Shown: positions 1-7,393 of the stretch, one piece after another | Numbering within the stretch: the stretch's first letter is position 1 | Layout of the letters: each line of letters starts with the position of its first letter | NCBI GenBank assembly: GCA_964361075.1 | Contig: CAYHZL010000049.1 | Coordinates: 1-18,676 of the forward strand | Reading direction: 5' to 3' | DNA length: 18,676 nucleotides | DNA from: CAYHZL01 sp964361075 | GTDB lineage: Bacteria > Bacteroidota > Ignavibacteria > UBA10030 > UBA8401 | Translations under genes and position numbers: made by a program | Notes under the pieces: model-generated | The model's input: the letters and a program-made list of their open reading frames with translations, nothing else | The model's database searches: none | Told to the model about the DNA's origin: nothing

Positions 1-70
1 AAATTTTCTTTGTCTGTTTTTCTGATGAAATATTTTCTCTCTATCACTCTCACTATGAGAAATTAACACT
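1..70. other. Leader upstream of the epimerase gene
   Basis: No gene is visible here. The stretch is pyrimidine-rich and ends in a 9-bp direct repeat, CACTATGAG, at 51-59 and 67-75; the second copy contains the epimerase start codon. The first copy opens a three-codon frame (ATG AGA AAT TAA, 55-66) that closes just before the real start. No clear Shine-Dalgarno site or promoter was recognised. The upstream gene lies outside the window. Confidence 0.4.
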
Positions 71-1218
71 ATGAGCACACAACCTACCGCATTTGTTACC
101 GGCGGCACCGGATTTATCGGCAGCCACCTTGTTGAACGGTTACTCTCCCACAATTATAAAGTCCGCTGTTTAGTGCGGGATGAAAAAAAACTCGGCTACT
201 TGCAAAATCTTCCTGTCGAAATTTTTGTCGGCGATTTATTTTCCACTGCGGTGTTGGAAAAAGCAATAACCGGTGTTGATTATGTGTACCACGTAGCCGG
301 TGTTGTCGCTTCAAAAACCAAAGAAGGATTTTACAAAGGCAACCGCGATGCAACTCGAAGTATTATTGAAACAACGCATCGCGTTAATCCGACATTGAAA
401 AAATTTATTCATGTCAGTTCACTCGCTGCAGTAGGACCAGGCAGCGGCACAACGCCGGTCAACGAATCAACATCGTACCATCCAATCACCACGTACGGAA
501 AAAGTAAAATGGAAGCAGAAAAAGAAGTTCTAAAATTCAAAGACAGACTTCCCATCACCATTGTACGTCCGCCCGCTGTGTTCGGTCCTCGTGATACAGC
601 GACATTTGATTTTTTTAAAACAATTGATAAGGGAATAGAACCGCTTGTCGGCTTTTCGGAAAAATATGTGAGCTTGGTGCATTCAACCGATTTGGTATCG
701 GGAATTATGCTTGCCGGTGAAAGCGAGAAAGCTATCGGACAAACTTATTTTTTGGGAAGCGAAACATTTTATTCGTGGACAGAAATCGGATACGTGTCGA
801 AAGAGGTGATGCAGAAAAAAGCACTACGCGTTCGTCTTCCGGAGCCGCTTGTTTTTGCTGTCGCCGCTACCGTAGGATTTTTCTCGCGCTTCAGTGAAAA
901 ACCTTCCGTACTGAATTTTGAAAAAGGACGCGACATGGTTCAAGAAAACTGGTGCTGCGATATTTCCAAAGCGACAACAGAACTCGGCTATAAACAAAGT
1001 GTTGCTCTCGCCGATGGCATCCGCGAAACGGTACAATGGTACAGAGCGAATGGCTGGATGTNNNNNNNNNNNNNNNNNNNNNNNNNNNNNNNNNNNNNNN
1101 NNNNNNNNNNNNNNNNNNNNNNNNNNNNNNNNNNNNNNNNNNNNNNNNNNNNNNNNNNNNNCTCGCCGATGGCATCCGCGAAACGGTACAATGGTACAGA
1201 GCGAATGGCTGGATGTGA
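71..1218 (+). CDS. NAD-dependent epimerase/dehydratase (extended SDR), split by an assembly gap
   Basis: This is a cytosolic nucleotide-sugar or sterol-type epimerase/dehydratase of the extended short-chain dehydrogenase family. The N-terminal Rossmann motif TGGTGFIG (residues 10-17) binds NAD(P). The catalytic parts are VSS (115-117) and YGKSK with Tyr142 and Lys146. GDL (54-56) and the HVAG stretch (74-77) also fit the family. The substrate cannot be read from the sequence. The ATG at 71 places the Rossmann motif at the usual distance from the N-terminus. The frame is interrupted by 100 N at 1062-1161, and the 55 bases before the gap recur exactly after it. Collapsing the duplicate gives a normal 330-residue protein ending in WYRANGWM and a TGA at 1216-1218. 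Reading through the N run shifts the frame and adds a false tail. The sugar transferase downstream suggests a role in surface polysaccharide synthesis, which is an inference. Confidence 0.85.
1007..1216. repeat. 55-bp exact duplication flanking the N gap (assembly artefact)
   Basis: Bases 1007-1061 and 1162-1216 are identical over 55 bp, and each abuts the N run. One copy joined directly to GA (1217-1218) restores the epimerase C-terminus and stop codon. The simplest reading is two contigs that overlap by 55 bases but were scaffolded with a default spacer instead of merged. It is not a biological repeat. Confidence 0.9.
1062..1161. other. Assembly gap, 100 N
   Basis: The run of exactly 100 N is the customary placeholder for a scaffold gap of unknown size. 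Because the flanks are the same 55 bases, the true gap length is probably negative: an overlap, with no missing sequence. Confidence 0.95.
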
Positions 1219-1222
1219 GAAA

Positions 1223-1238
1223 AGTAAATGAGTAAATG
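1223..1238 (+). repeat. Two-copy 8-bp tandem repeat after the epimerase stop
   Basis: AGTAAATG occurs twice in direct tandem at 1223-1230 and 1231-1238, four bases after the epimerase stop codon. It is one of three short tandem repeats in this window that sit at or just after a stop codon (the others are at 2747 and 17276). The rest of the spacer to 1311 is AT-rich with no convincing terminator. Confidence 0.6.
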
Positions 1239-1311
1239 AAATTTTTGAAAAACCATTTTTATTTTCCTCCGTTGTTTGTATTTTCAATCAGAAAACTATA
1301 TTAAAAAAAGT

Positions 1312-2730
1312 ATGAGCAACCAACGACGAAATGATTTTTTAATTCCGCTACTCACTGTGGTATCAGATGTGTGTGCGCTGGAGCTGGCATTTCTTCTCTC
1401 ATACTGGCTGCGTTTTTATTCTCAACTCACATCCATTGTTGAGGTAACACAAGGAATCCCACCGCTCGGAAATTACATTGTTACATCGTTCTTATTCATT
1501 CCGGTGTGGCTTTTCATTTTTCAATCGCGCGAGCTTTATACAACACGACGCAACACACACATCAGCGATGAACTGTTTGCAATTATCCGCATCATTTCAA
1601 TCGGCATGTTAATTCTGATGAGTACGACATTTTTCTATCGCGAGTTTTCATATTCACGCGCGGTGTTTGTGCTTATCTGGTTAACAGCCATTGTTACTGT
1701 TACTACCGGCAGATATTTTGTTATGCGATTCGAGCAATCACTATACAAACGCGGACGAGAATTAAAAACTGTCGCTATCGTCGGCAACAATACAACAGCA
1801 AATTCTGTTTTCACACATCTTACGGAAAACAAATCACTTGGCTACGAAATTATCGGTTACTATGCAAAAATGCCCGCTGACGAACTATTGCCCCTCGCAC
1901 GCTCACAATATCTTGGTGCAATAAAAAATCTTCCGATGGAGATCGCAAAGTATAGATTGCAGGCGGCGCTTATTTCACTTTCATACAAAGAACATCCTCA
2001 GTTGTATGAACTGATTCGTGATGCTGAAGGATTGAACATTGATTTAATGATGGTGCCGGATATGTTGGATTTAATGACAAGCCGCGTGCGTATTCAAGAT
2101 ATCGAAGGGCTCCCGTTCATCAAAATAAAAGAAATTCCACTTTCAACATGGAATAAAATTTCGAAGCGAACTTTTGATATTATAGTTTCATTCGTCATTT
2201 TAATTCTTGCTTCACCATTGATGGTGTTGATTTGCATACTCATTAAAGCAACTTCACGCGGTCCAATTTTTTATATTCAAGAGCGAGTAGGTTTAGATGG
2301 GATTTCCTTTCCGATTATTAAATTCCGCTCGATGCACGTGAATGCGGAGGCAAGCACTGGTCCTGTTCGGAACACAAAAAGTGATAATCGCTCCACACCA
2401 GTAGGAAAATTACTTCGCCGCACAAGCTTCGATGAACTTCCGCAATTATGGAATGTTCTCCTCGGACACATGAGCATTGTTGGTCCGCGTCCGGAGCGAC
2501 CATATTTCGTTGCACAGTTCAAAGAAAAAATCCCACGATATTTGGAACGCCATCGGATGAAATCAGGAATGACCGGCTGGGCTCAGGTCAATGGATTGCG
2601 CGGTAATGCACCAATCGAAGAGCGTACGAAATTCGATGTGTACTATATCGAAAACTGGTCAATCGTTTTTGATATCAAAATAATTTTAAAAACAATCTAC
2701 GCTGTGATCGTTGGAAAAGATGCGTATTAA
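1312..2730 (+). CDS. Polyprenyl-phosphate sugar-1-phosphate transferase (WbaP/CpsE type)
   Basis: This inner-membrane enzyme would transfer a sugar-1-phosphate from a nucleotide sugar to undecaprenyl phosphate, the first step of an exopolysaccharide, capsule or O-antigen repeat unit. The 472-residue length is normal for the large polytopic class. Four N-terminal membrane segments lie near residues 12-33, 54-72, 91-109 and 116-138. A Rossmann-like middle domain carries VAIVGNN (154-160). A fifth hydrophobic segment (287-312) precedes the bacterial sugar transferase domain, with QERVG, KFRSMH, the catalytic pair in SFDELPQLW (Asp374, Glu375), SIVGPRPE and the GMTGWAQVNGLRG stretch. The ATG at 1312 is preferred over an in-frame TTG at 1276, which would only add 12 atypical residues. 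The sugar specificity is not readable. Its neighbour, the epimerase, may supply or modify the substrate. Confidence 0.92.
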   Translation: MSNQRRNDFLIPLLTVVSDVCALELAFLLSYWLRFYSQLTSIVEVTQGIPPLGNYIVTSFLFIPVWLFIFQSRELYTTRRNTHISDELFAIIRIISIGMLILMSTTFFYREFSYSRAVFVLIWLTAIVTVTTGRYFVMRFEQSLYKRGRELKTVAIVGNNTTANSVFTHLTENKSLGYEIIGYYAKMPADELLPLARSQYLGAIKNLPMEIAKYRLQAALISLSYKEHPQLYELIRDAEGLNIDLMMVPDMLDLMTSRVRIQDIEGLPFIKIKEIPLSTWNKISKRTFDIIVSFVILILASPLMVLICILIKATSRGPIFYIQERVGLDGISFPIIKFRSMHVNAEASTGPVRNTKSDNRSTPVGKLLRRTSFDELPQLWNVLLGHMSIVGPRPERPYFVAQFKEKIPRYLERHRMKSGMTGWAQVNGLRGNAPIEERTKFDVYYIENWSIVFDIKIILKTIYAVIVGKDAY

Positions 2731-2746
2731 ATTCTCAGTATAATAA

Positions 2747-2781
2747 TTTTAACTTTTAACTTTCAACTTTTAACTTTTAAC
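2747..2781 (+). repeat. Five tandem heptamers TTTTAAC
   Basis: Five consecutive 7-bp units start at 2747, 2754, 2761, 2768 and 2775. All read TTTTAAC except the third, TTTCAAC. A partial unit, TTAAC, follows. The array starts 17 bp after the sugar transferase stop and ends just before the ATG at 2788, so it fills nearly the whole spacer. It resembles the short tandemly repeated sequences known from other bacteria. Copy number may vary between strains by slippage. Confidence 0.85.
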
Positions 2782-2787
2782 TTAACC

Positions 2788-3084
2788 ATGATTCCTCTTT
2801 TTATTTTTTACATTCATATCGTTGCCGTTGTTGCAGCATTTACAGATGAATATCAAAAAGAAGGAGTAAGTGCAGGCGCACTGACAGTTGGATTTATGGT
2901 TTTGATTTTTTCGGTAGGATGGAGTATTACGACATTTGTTCTGAAATTTTTGATGAACGAAAAAGGATTCGGTGTGATACTCAATCGCGATGCGTGCACA
3001 CTTCTCTTGTTAACAATCGGCGAAGGAATTTTTTATTTCCTCTACTATCGTTCGGCAAAAACAGAGCGCGTTACTTCAGCTTAA
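2788..3084 (+). CDS. Small integral membrane protein of unknown function
   Basis: I do not recognise this 98-residue protein. It is strongly hydrophobic, with about three predicted membrane segments (residues 1-18, 28-54 and 68-88) separated by short charged loops (TDEYQKEG, MNEKGFG, NRDA) and ending in a basic tail (YRSAKTERV). No catalytic motif is visible. The start codon directly follows the heptamer array and has no Shine-Dalgarno site. It lies 57 bp after the sugar transferase on the same strand and could be co-transcribed. Its last 14 bp overlap the end of the convergent tonB-like gene. It is accepted as real because the composition is coherent for a membrane protein and it fills the space between good genes, but it could be a poorly conserved orphan. 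Confidence 0.65.
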   Translation: MIPLFIFYIHIVAVVAAFTDEYQKEGVSAGALTVGFMVLIFSVGWSITTFVLKFLMNEKGFGVILNRDACTLLLLTIGEGIFYFLYYRSAKTERVTSA

Positions 3085-3850
3085 AATTAAATGTAACAAT
3101 TGCGGTTTGTTCCACTTGCGGTTGCGCGCTTTGCAACGGTTCAAATTTCCACAAACGAACTCGCCGAAGCGCAGCATTTTCTAATCGTGTATTCCCTTTT
3201 TGTACCGGCTGGGCAAATTTTACACTGCCGTTTACCAACACAACAAGCTGCAATTTAATTTGCGCTTGCACATTCACTCCCGCCGGATAGCTCGGCGGTT
3301 CACCATACAACAATTTCCGATTTCCACCATCGCTCCATTGCACCTGAAAAGAAATCCTATCTCCACTTCCGTTTCCTCCGCCACTGCTGCCATAAGGAGC
3401 AGCGGCAACATTGCGTGCACCGGTTGTATTTTCACCTGCAATAATTTCTTTGGCGCCGGTACTGTTGAGTGTCGTTGTGTTTTTCTTTTCTTCGGTTGAT
3501 GTAATTTTATTCTCGCGCGAAACGATAGTCGGCGCATCGGCGCTGATTATTTTTTTCGATTTTGGAATAGAAATTATTTCTTCGTCGTTGCGCGTTAGTG
3601 TTCGCAACGGCAACTCTACAGAATTAACTTCTGCAAAATCAGCTTGTTGCGCTGCTGAATTTTCCAATGAAGCAATACTTTCCGGCACAAGCACATCACC
3701 CGATGCAAGCACACCCCACGTCATCTCAACAAATTGTGCTTCGGACAAATGCGGCGTGGTGCGGACAAAGAAAAAAAGCGCCACGAGCATCAAATGAAAT
3801 ACAATTGATGCAACCCATCCTGTACGAAATTCTGTTGATTGATGTACCAT
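3071..3850 (-). CDS. TonB/TolA-like energy transducer
   Basis: This periplasm-spanning protein is anchored in the inner membrane and would carry motor energy from ExbB/ExbD to an outer-membrane partner. It has 259 residues: a short cytoplasmic N-terminus, one membrane helix (12-29), a long low-complexity middle and a TonB C-terminal domain (about 180-257) with YPAGVN, a VNG turn (206-208) and LWKFEP (233-238), matching the usual W-x-F/W-x-P signature. The Pro-rich Glu-Pro/Lys-Pro spacer of classical TonB is missing. The linker is instead Ser/Thr/Asn/Lys-rich and then Gly/Ser-rich (152-163). The start lies 1 bp after the exbD stop, implying translational coupling. It is the last gene of the six-gene operon and ends convergently, overlapping the 98-aa membrane gene by 14 bp. 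It could equally act as TolA. Confidence 0.85.
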   Translation of the reverse strand: MVHQSTEFRTGWVASIVFHLMLVALFFFVRTTPHLSEAQFVEMTWGVLASGDVLVPESIASLENSAAQQADFAEVNSVELPLRTLTRNDEEIISIPKSKKIISADAPTIVSRENKITSTEEKKNTTTLNSTGAKEIIAGENTTGARNVAAAPYGSSGGGNGSGDRISFQVQWSDGGNRKLLYGEPPSYPAGVNVQAQIKLQLVVLVNGSVKFAQPVQKGNTRLENAALRRVRLWKFEPLQSAQPQVEQTAIVTFNFKLK

Positions 3851-3851
3851 G

Positions 3852-4274
3852 TTATTGTAGTACAGAAGGGTTGTCGCTTGGTGGTTCGGTTGCGATCATA
3901 AAACGCTGGGCACCGACACCTTTGGCAATATCAATAAGCTGAACCGCTTTCTGTAAACTTACCGTCTTATCGGCTTTGATGATGATGACTTGCATGCGGT
4001 TGTTATCCAAAATCGGAATTAATTTTTGTGCGAGCGCTGCAGTAGTAACTTCTTCAGTATTGAGGTAAACTTTTCCGCTTTCTGTGATGGTAATGAAAGT
4101 CTGTCGGTCTGTTTGCGTTTCGGATGTTTGTGCTTTGGGGAGCTGTACTTTCACGCCGGGCATCGAAACAAATGAGGATGACAGTAAAAAGAAAATAAGT
4201 AACTGCAACACAATATCTGTCAGCGAAGCATAGTTGAAAGCAGGATTTACTTTATGGTGTTGTTCAAATTTCAT
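3852..4274 (-). CDS. exbD: ExbD/TolR family biopolymer transport protein
   Basis: This is the proton-channel partner of ExbB in the TonB or Tol motor. It has 140 residues with a short cytoplasmic N-terminus, one membrane helix (about 19-38) and a periplasmic ExbD/TolR domain. The essential membrane aspartate is present in LTDIVLQLL (Asp20, equivalent to Asp25 of E. coli ExbD). The MPGVKVQLPKA segment after the helix is typical of the family, as are the YLNTEEV, VIIIKADK and LIDIAKGVG stretches. It sits 9 bp downstream of exbB and 1 bp upstream of the tonB-like gene. ExbD and TolR cannot be told apart from the sequence alone. Confidence 0.92.
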   Translation of the reverse strand: MKFEQHHKVNPAFNYASLTDIVLQLLIFFLLSSSFVSMPGVKVQLPKAQTSETQTDRQTFITITESGKVYLNTEEVTTAALAQKLIPILDNNRMQVIIIKADKTVSLQKAVQLIDIAKGVGAQRFMIATEPPSDNPSVLQ

Positions 4275-4283
4275 ACTGCCGCG

Positions 4284-4985
4284 TCAATCATTTTTCGGTT
4301 CAAAGAATTCATCGTCAGCAAATACAGTACGCAATGGTGCATCGGATTTTTTTGTTGTGCCAATCATTTCTTCGCCGCCGTTTTTTACGAAGTCAAGAAA
4401 ATCTTCGGTGCTTGATTCAATTTCAAATACAAATCTGCCAACACGTCCGACAAAATGATTGTAAAAACCAAGCGCGGGAATACCAACGAAAAGCCCGAAC
4501 GCAGTCGTCAACATTGCTTCCCAAATTCCACTTGCAAGCACACTCGGATTTACATTTCCGCCAAGTTGTTCAATGGCTTGAAACGCAGCAATCATTCCGG
4601 TTACCGTTCCGAGAAAACCAAGCATCGGTGCAAGACCCGCAATGTTTGCCAACAAGCCGAGCCGTTTTTCGAGATGAAAAATTTCTTCTCTGCCTGCTTG
4701 CTCAATTGCCTCACGTATGGCAAGGTGTCCATTTTTATATTGCAGAACACCTTTCTTTAAAATATTTGCAACAGGTGCTTTCACTTTAGCACACGCATCA
4801 ACTGCGCTGACAATATCGCTGCGCGACAGTGCGCTGCGAATTTTCGTCATTAATTGCTTCGGATCAACTTTTGCTTTTCGTAAGACGAAAAATTTTTCAA
4901 AGATAACAGCAAGTGCAATAACCGAGCACAACAGAATCGGCCACATTACCATACCGCCTTTGAGAAACAGTTCTAAGAAATTCAT
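4284..4985 (-). CDS. exbB: ExbB/TolQ family proton channel (MotA/TolQ/ExbB superfamily)
   Basis: This inner-membrane subunit forms the pentameric shell of the ion-driven motor that energises TonB- or TolA-like proteins. It has 233 residues with three membrane segments near 13-35, 108-136 and 155-180. The family signature spans the second and third: GLAPMLGFLGTVTGMIAAF (117-135) with Thr127 and Thr129, then a Thr pair (160-161) in LTTAFGLFVGIPALGFYN. Between the first and second segments lies the usual large cytoplasmic loop with an amphipathic REEIFHLEKRLGLLA stretch. The acidic/aromatic tail (DDEFFEPKND) is not part of the family core. An AAAGG Shine-Dalgarno lies about 8 bases upstream of the ATG. 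The gene follows the SPOR gene by 24 bp. Confidence 0.93.
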   Translation of the reverse strand: MNFLELFLKGGMVMWPILLCSVIALAVIFEKFFVLRKAKVDPKQLMTKIRSALSRSDIVSAVDACAKVKAPVANILKKGVLQYKNGHLAIREAIEQAGREEIFHLEKRLGLLANIAGLAPMLGFLGTVTGMIAAFQAIEQLGGNVNPSVLASGIWEAMLTTAFGLFVGIPALGFYNHFVGRVGRFVFEIESSTEDFLDFVKNGGEEMIGTTKKSDAPLRTVFADDEFFEPKND

Positions 4986-5009
4986 CGTTTCAAACCTTTA
5001 TTAATAAAA

Positions 5010-5639
5010 TTATTTGCCGATTGTAATAATTGTGTAATTATTTTCCAGCATGTGCACCATCTTTTCACCGTGAGATTTTGCCTCATCGCGCGTTGCATAT
5101 CTTCCAATACACACACGATGTTGTTTGCCTGCGGTTTCTACAAAAGAATCAAATCCCGCATCCTCAAAAATTTTTGCAATCATCGTTGCTTTTGCTTTAT
5201 CAATCCAAGAAGAAATTTGTACGGTAAAGTTACCCGCACCCTGCATAGATTTTTTTTCAGTGGCAGGAGTTTTTCCTTGTTTCAATTCCAAAGATTTCTT
5301 TGCAAACATTTCTGCTTTTTTCGAAGCCGGTGATTCAACTTTAGTTTTATTTTCAATTGGCGAAAGTTGTTCTGTCGGAGCGACCATTTGTGTATCACTT
5401 GTTGGCGATGCTTGTTCGGCAGGAAGTGTTACCACCGCCGGTGCAGCTTTTTTCTTTCCCCACAAATGAACAACTCCGGATTTGTTTAACACAAACGCCG
5501 CAGCCGCCAGAAGCAATACCGCTCCTACGATAATGATCACCAATTTCATTTGTGAAGATTGCATCGGTTGTGTTCCGCCCGGTCTCACACCCGGCTGCGG
5601 CATCTTCATTCCTTCTCCTTTTAAATTCATATTTGGCAT
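5010..5639 (-). CDS. SPOR-domain inner-membrane protein (peptidoglycan binding)
   Basis: This is a bitopic inner-membrane protein likely to bind septal peptidoglycan. It has 209 residues: a short Met/Pro/Gly-rich cytoplasmic tail, one membrane helix (about 32-51), a Lys/Ala/Pro-rich periplasmic linker (60-135) and a C-terminal SPOR domain (about 137-207). The domain shows FTVQISSW, two helices (DKAKATMIAKIFEDAG and RDEAKSHGEKM), RVCIGRYATRDEA and a last beta strand (NYTIITIG). Known SPOR domains bind glycan strands stripped of stem peptides at division sites (FtsN, DamX). A strong AAGGAG site at 5648-5653 lies 8 bases from the ATG at 5639; a second in-frame ATG (Met4) is possible but less well placed. 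Its place between an outer-membrane barrel gene and exbB suggests that it ties this motor to the cell wall. Confidence 0.88.
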   Translation of the reverse strand: MPNMNLKGEGMKMPQPGVRPGGTQPMQSSQMKLVIIIVGAVLLLAAAAFVLNKSGVVHLWGKKKAAPAVVTLPAEQASPTSDTQMVAPTEQLSPIENKTKVESPASKKAEMFAKKSLELKQGKTPATEKKSMQGAGNFTVQISSWIDKAKATMIAKIFEDAGFDSFVETAGKQHRVCIGRYATRDEAKSHGEKMVHMLENNYTIITIGK

Positions 5640-5677
5640 ATTTGCATCTCCTTAAAAGAGTGAAAAAAAAATATTAT

Positions 5678-7393
5678 TTACCATGCATAACTTATTCCAA
5701 GCGAAAGAAAAATTCCTTTTTCTCGATAACCATTCCACACATAGTACTGTTGATCCAATACATTCGTTATTGTCAACACTGCACGCATCTGTGGTGCAAA
5801 TAAATAATCTGATGAAATTTCAGAATACACATAACCGGCATTTGCATCTGAACTTGCAAAACTATTTCGCCGTTCGGAAACATAGTGCAGAAGTGTTGAT
5901 ACATTTATTTTCTGCGCGAACGTGCGATGATACAGTATTCCTGCTGATGCGTTTGGAAGATACGGCAAACTGTTCGTCGAATCTTTTTGTTGCACGGAGC
6001 GCAGCGAGAAAAAAACTTCTGCCGAACCGAATGATACCTCTTCATAATGTGTTCGCACCTCAAAACGCTTTGTGCTCACGTCTGGAAGATAACTAACTTC
6101 CCACACTTTTGCATTAGTTGAATCAAGAAAAGTCATGTAATTATCTGCGTTGCTGTACGAAAACAGAAACGAATGTTTCCACTGTTCATTCATAACGTAT
6201 TCGCCGCCAAGTGAAACATGCACCGGTGTAACCGTTGGAAGAAGCAGTGCCGTGTTTAACGCGTAACGGTTTGCAGCAACAACGTGCTGCAATGAAGCGC
6301 GTTCGACAAATGGCGCAAACGAAGTAAACAGCGATGCGCCTTCAGTAAAGAAATAACGCAATTCCGCTTTTGGAAATAACCGCCCGCTTGTTGCACCTTC
6401 CGCACCGCGATATAAAAATTGTTGAAGTCCGAACGAACATTGCAGCGAGCGCGTCAACATCATTCGCGCATCACTTGAAAGAACAAACCAATGCATTGCT
6501 TGTGTAACAGGCGTAGCCGGTAATGACATTGAAATTCCGGAAACAACATATTCGGCGGAAGCGCGAACCGGAACGCTTTCATATTTTGAATTACCAAAAA
6601 GTTGAATGCCAAAATCATTTTGTGTTGAATTAGTGCTGTCGTTCCATGCAAAACTATTCGCGTGGACATTCACTGAGTAATCAACACTCTCAAGCGAAGG
6701 ATGACGAAACGCCCAGCGCGAATCCATTCCGATGGTCGCAGCAATTGCATTATCCGTTCGTGTTGCCGTAGGATTTTTTGATGCATAAGCTTTGTATGCT
6801 TCAGAAGAAAATCCTGCTTCAGCACGAACATTTGCGTTGGAAAATAAATCTTGTGTTGAAGGCAGAAAATAATTCCCCGCCACGCGAGCCGAGCCGCGCG
6901 ACCATTCGGCATTCGTTACATGTCCATCGCTGGAAGAATAATGCGCTTCACCTGCGATACTGCCGTTGTCAAAAGTTTTTCCAATCCATCCTTCCAACGA
7001 AGGTGTACTATAATTTCCGAAACGTGCAATACATTGTCCGTCCAAAATATTTTTTTCTTTGGAAAATTTTTTTGAGAGTTTCATTTCCTGTTCACCGCGA
7101 TCAAGTCGTGTTCGTTGTTCACCACCGCGCTCTCCGATTGAAAAAATATTGTCTTCATCATATTCTTGCTTTGCGGTTGCCGGAGTTTCAAGGTTTTCAT
7201 GTCCGGTAATTAAAAATTCCGGTAAATCTATTTTAGGAAGAGGTGCCTCTTCTTTTTTCTGCGGCACTATCGTTTCTCTTTTTGCCGGTTCTTTTTTTTC
7301 TTGCGAGAATACAACAGAAAAATTTTCACATACCGCTGCAACAAAAAACAAAAATAGAATGAAATGAAATTGTACTCTACTCCTCTGAATCAT
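5678..7393 (-). CDS. Outer-membrane beta-barrel protein, TonB-receptor-like but without a plug
   Basis: This is a predicted outer-membrane barrel of 571 residues. The N-terminal signal sequence (about 1-30) is followed by a Lys/Pro/Glu-rich stretch (33-58), then DLPEFLITG (56-64), which resembles the TonB-box/plug-start pattern EVVVTG of TonB-dependent receptors. The plug itself (about 120 residues in known receptors) is not there: from about 117 on the protein reads as alternating polar/hydrophobic strands rich in Tyr, Phe, Ser and Asn, and ends in SLGISYAW with the aromatic last residue expected for BAM-dependent insertion. It overlaps the end of the TPR gene by 4 bp (ATGA), so the two are probably translationally coupled. 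The ligand is unknown. The alternative is a structural barrel rather than a transporter. Confidence 0.75.
   Translation of the reverse strand: MIQRSRVQFHFILFLFFVAAVCENFSVVFSQEKKEPAKRETIVPQKKEEAPLPKIDLPEFLITGHENLETPATAKQEYDEDNIFSIGERGGEQRTRLDRGEQEMKLSKKFSKEKNILDGQCIARFGNYSTPSLEGWIGKTFDNGSIAGEAHYSSSDGHVTNAEWSRGSARVAGNYFLPSTQDLFSNANVRAEAGFSSEAYKAYASKNPTATRTDNAIAATIGMDSRWAFRHPSLESVDYSVNVHANSFAWNDSTNSTQNDFGIQLFGNSKYESVPVRASAEYVVSGISMSLPATPVTQAMHWFVLSSDARMMLTRSLQCSFGLQQFLYRGAEGATSGRLFPKAELRYFFTEGASLFTSFAPFVERASLQHVVAANRYALNTALLLPTVTPVHVSLGGEYVMNEQWKHSFLFSYSNADNYMTFLDSTNAKVWEVSYLPDVSTKRFEVRTHYEEVSFGSAEVFFSLRSVQQKDSTNSLPYLPNASAGILYHRTFAQKINVSTLLHYVSERRNSFASSDANAGYVYSEISSDYLFAPQMRAVLTITNVLDQQYYVWNGYREKGIFLSLGISYAW

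Noticed and set aside
51..75. Three-codon leader frame ATG AGA AAT TAA before the epimerase as a regulatory uORF
   Set aside because: It results from a 9-bp direct repeat that includes the start codon; there is no ribosome site for it and nothing else suggests attenuation.
1007..1216. Interpretation of the 55-bp repeat as a real duplication or insertion footprint
   Set aside because: The copies are identical, abut a run of exactly 100 N on both sides, and removal of one copy restores the gene; an assembly overlap explains everything.
1162..1231. Epimerase C-terminal extension beyond GWM reading SPMASAKRYNG
   Set aside because: It arises only by translating through the 100 N in the wrong frame. 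The correct frame of the duplicated 55 bp gives the proper end and a TGA at 1216-1218.
1276..1311. TTG start giving 12 extra residues on the sugar transferase
   Set aside because: The following ATG at 1312 gives the normal short charged N-terminus before the first membrane helix; the extension has no family character.
6778..7209. Plus-strand frame of 143 codons inside the barrel gene
   Set aside because: It is antisense to the barrel frame; the product is rich in His/Arg/Leu without motifs, typical of a reverse-strand shadow.
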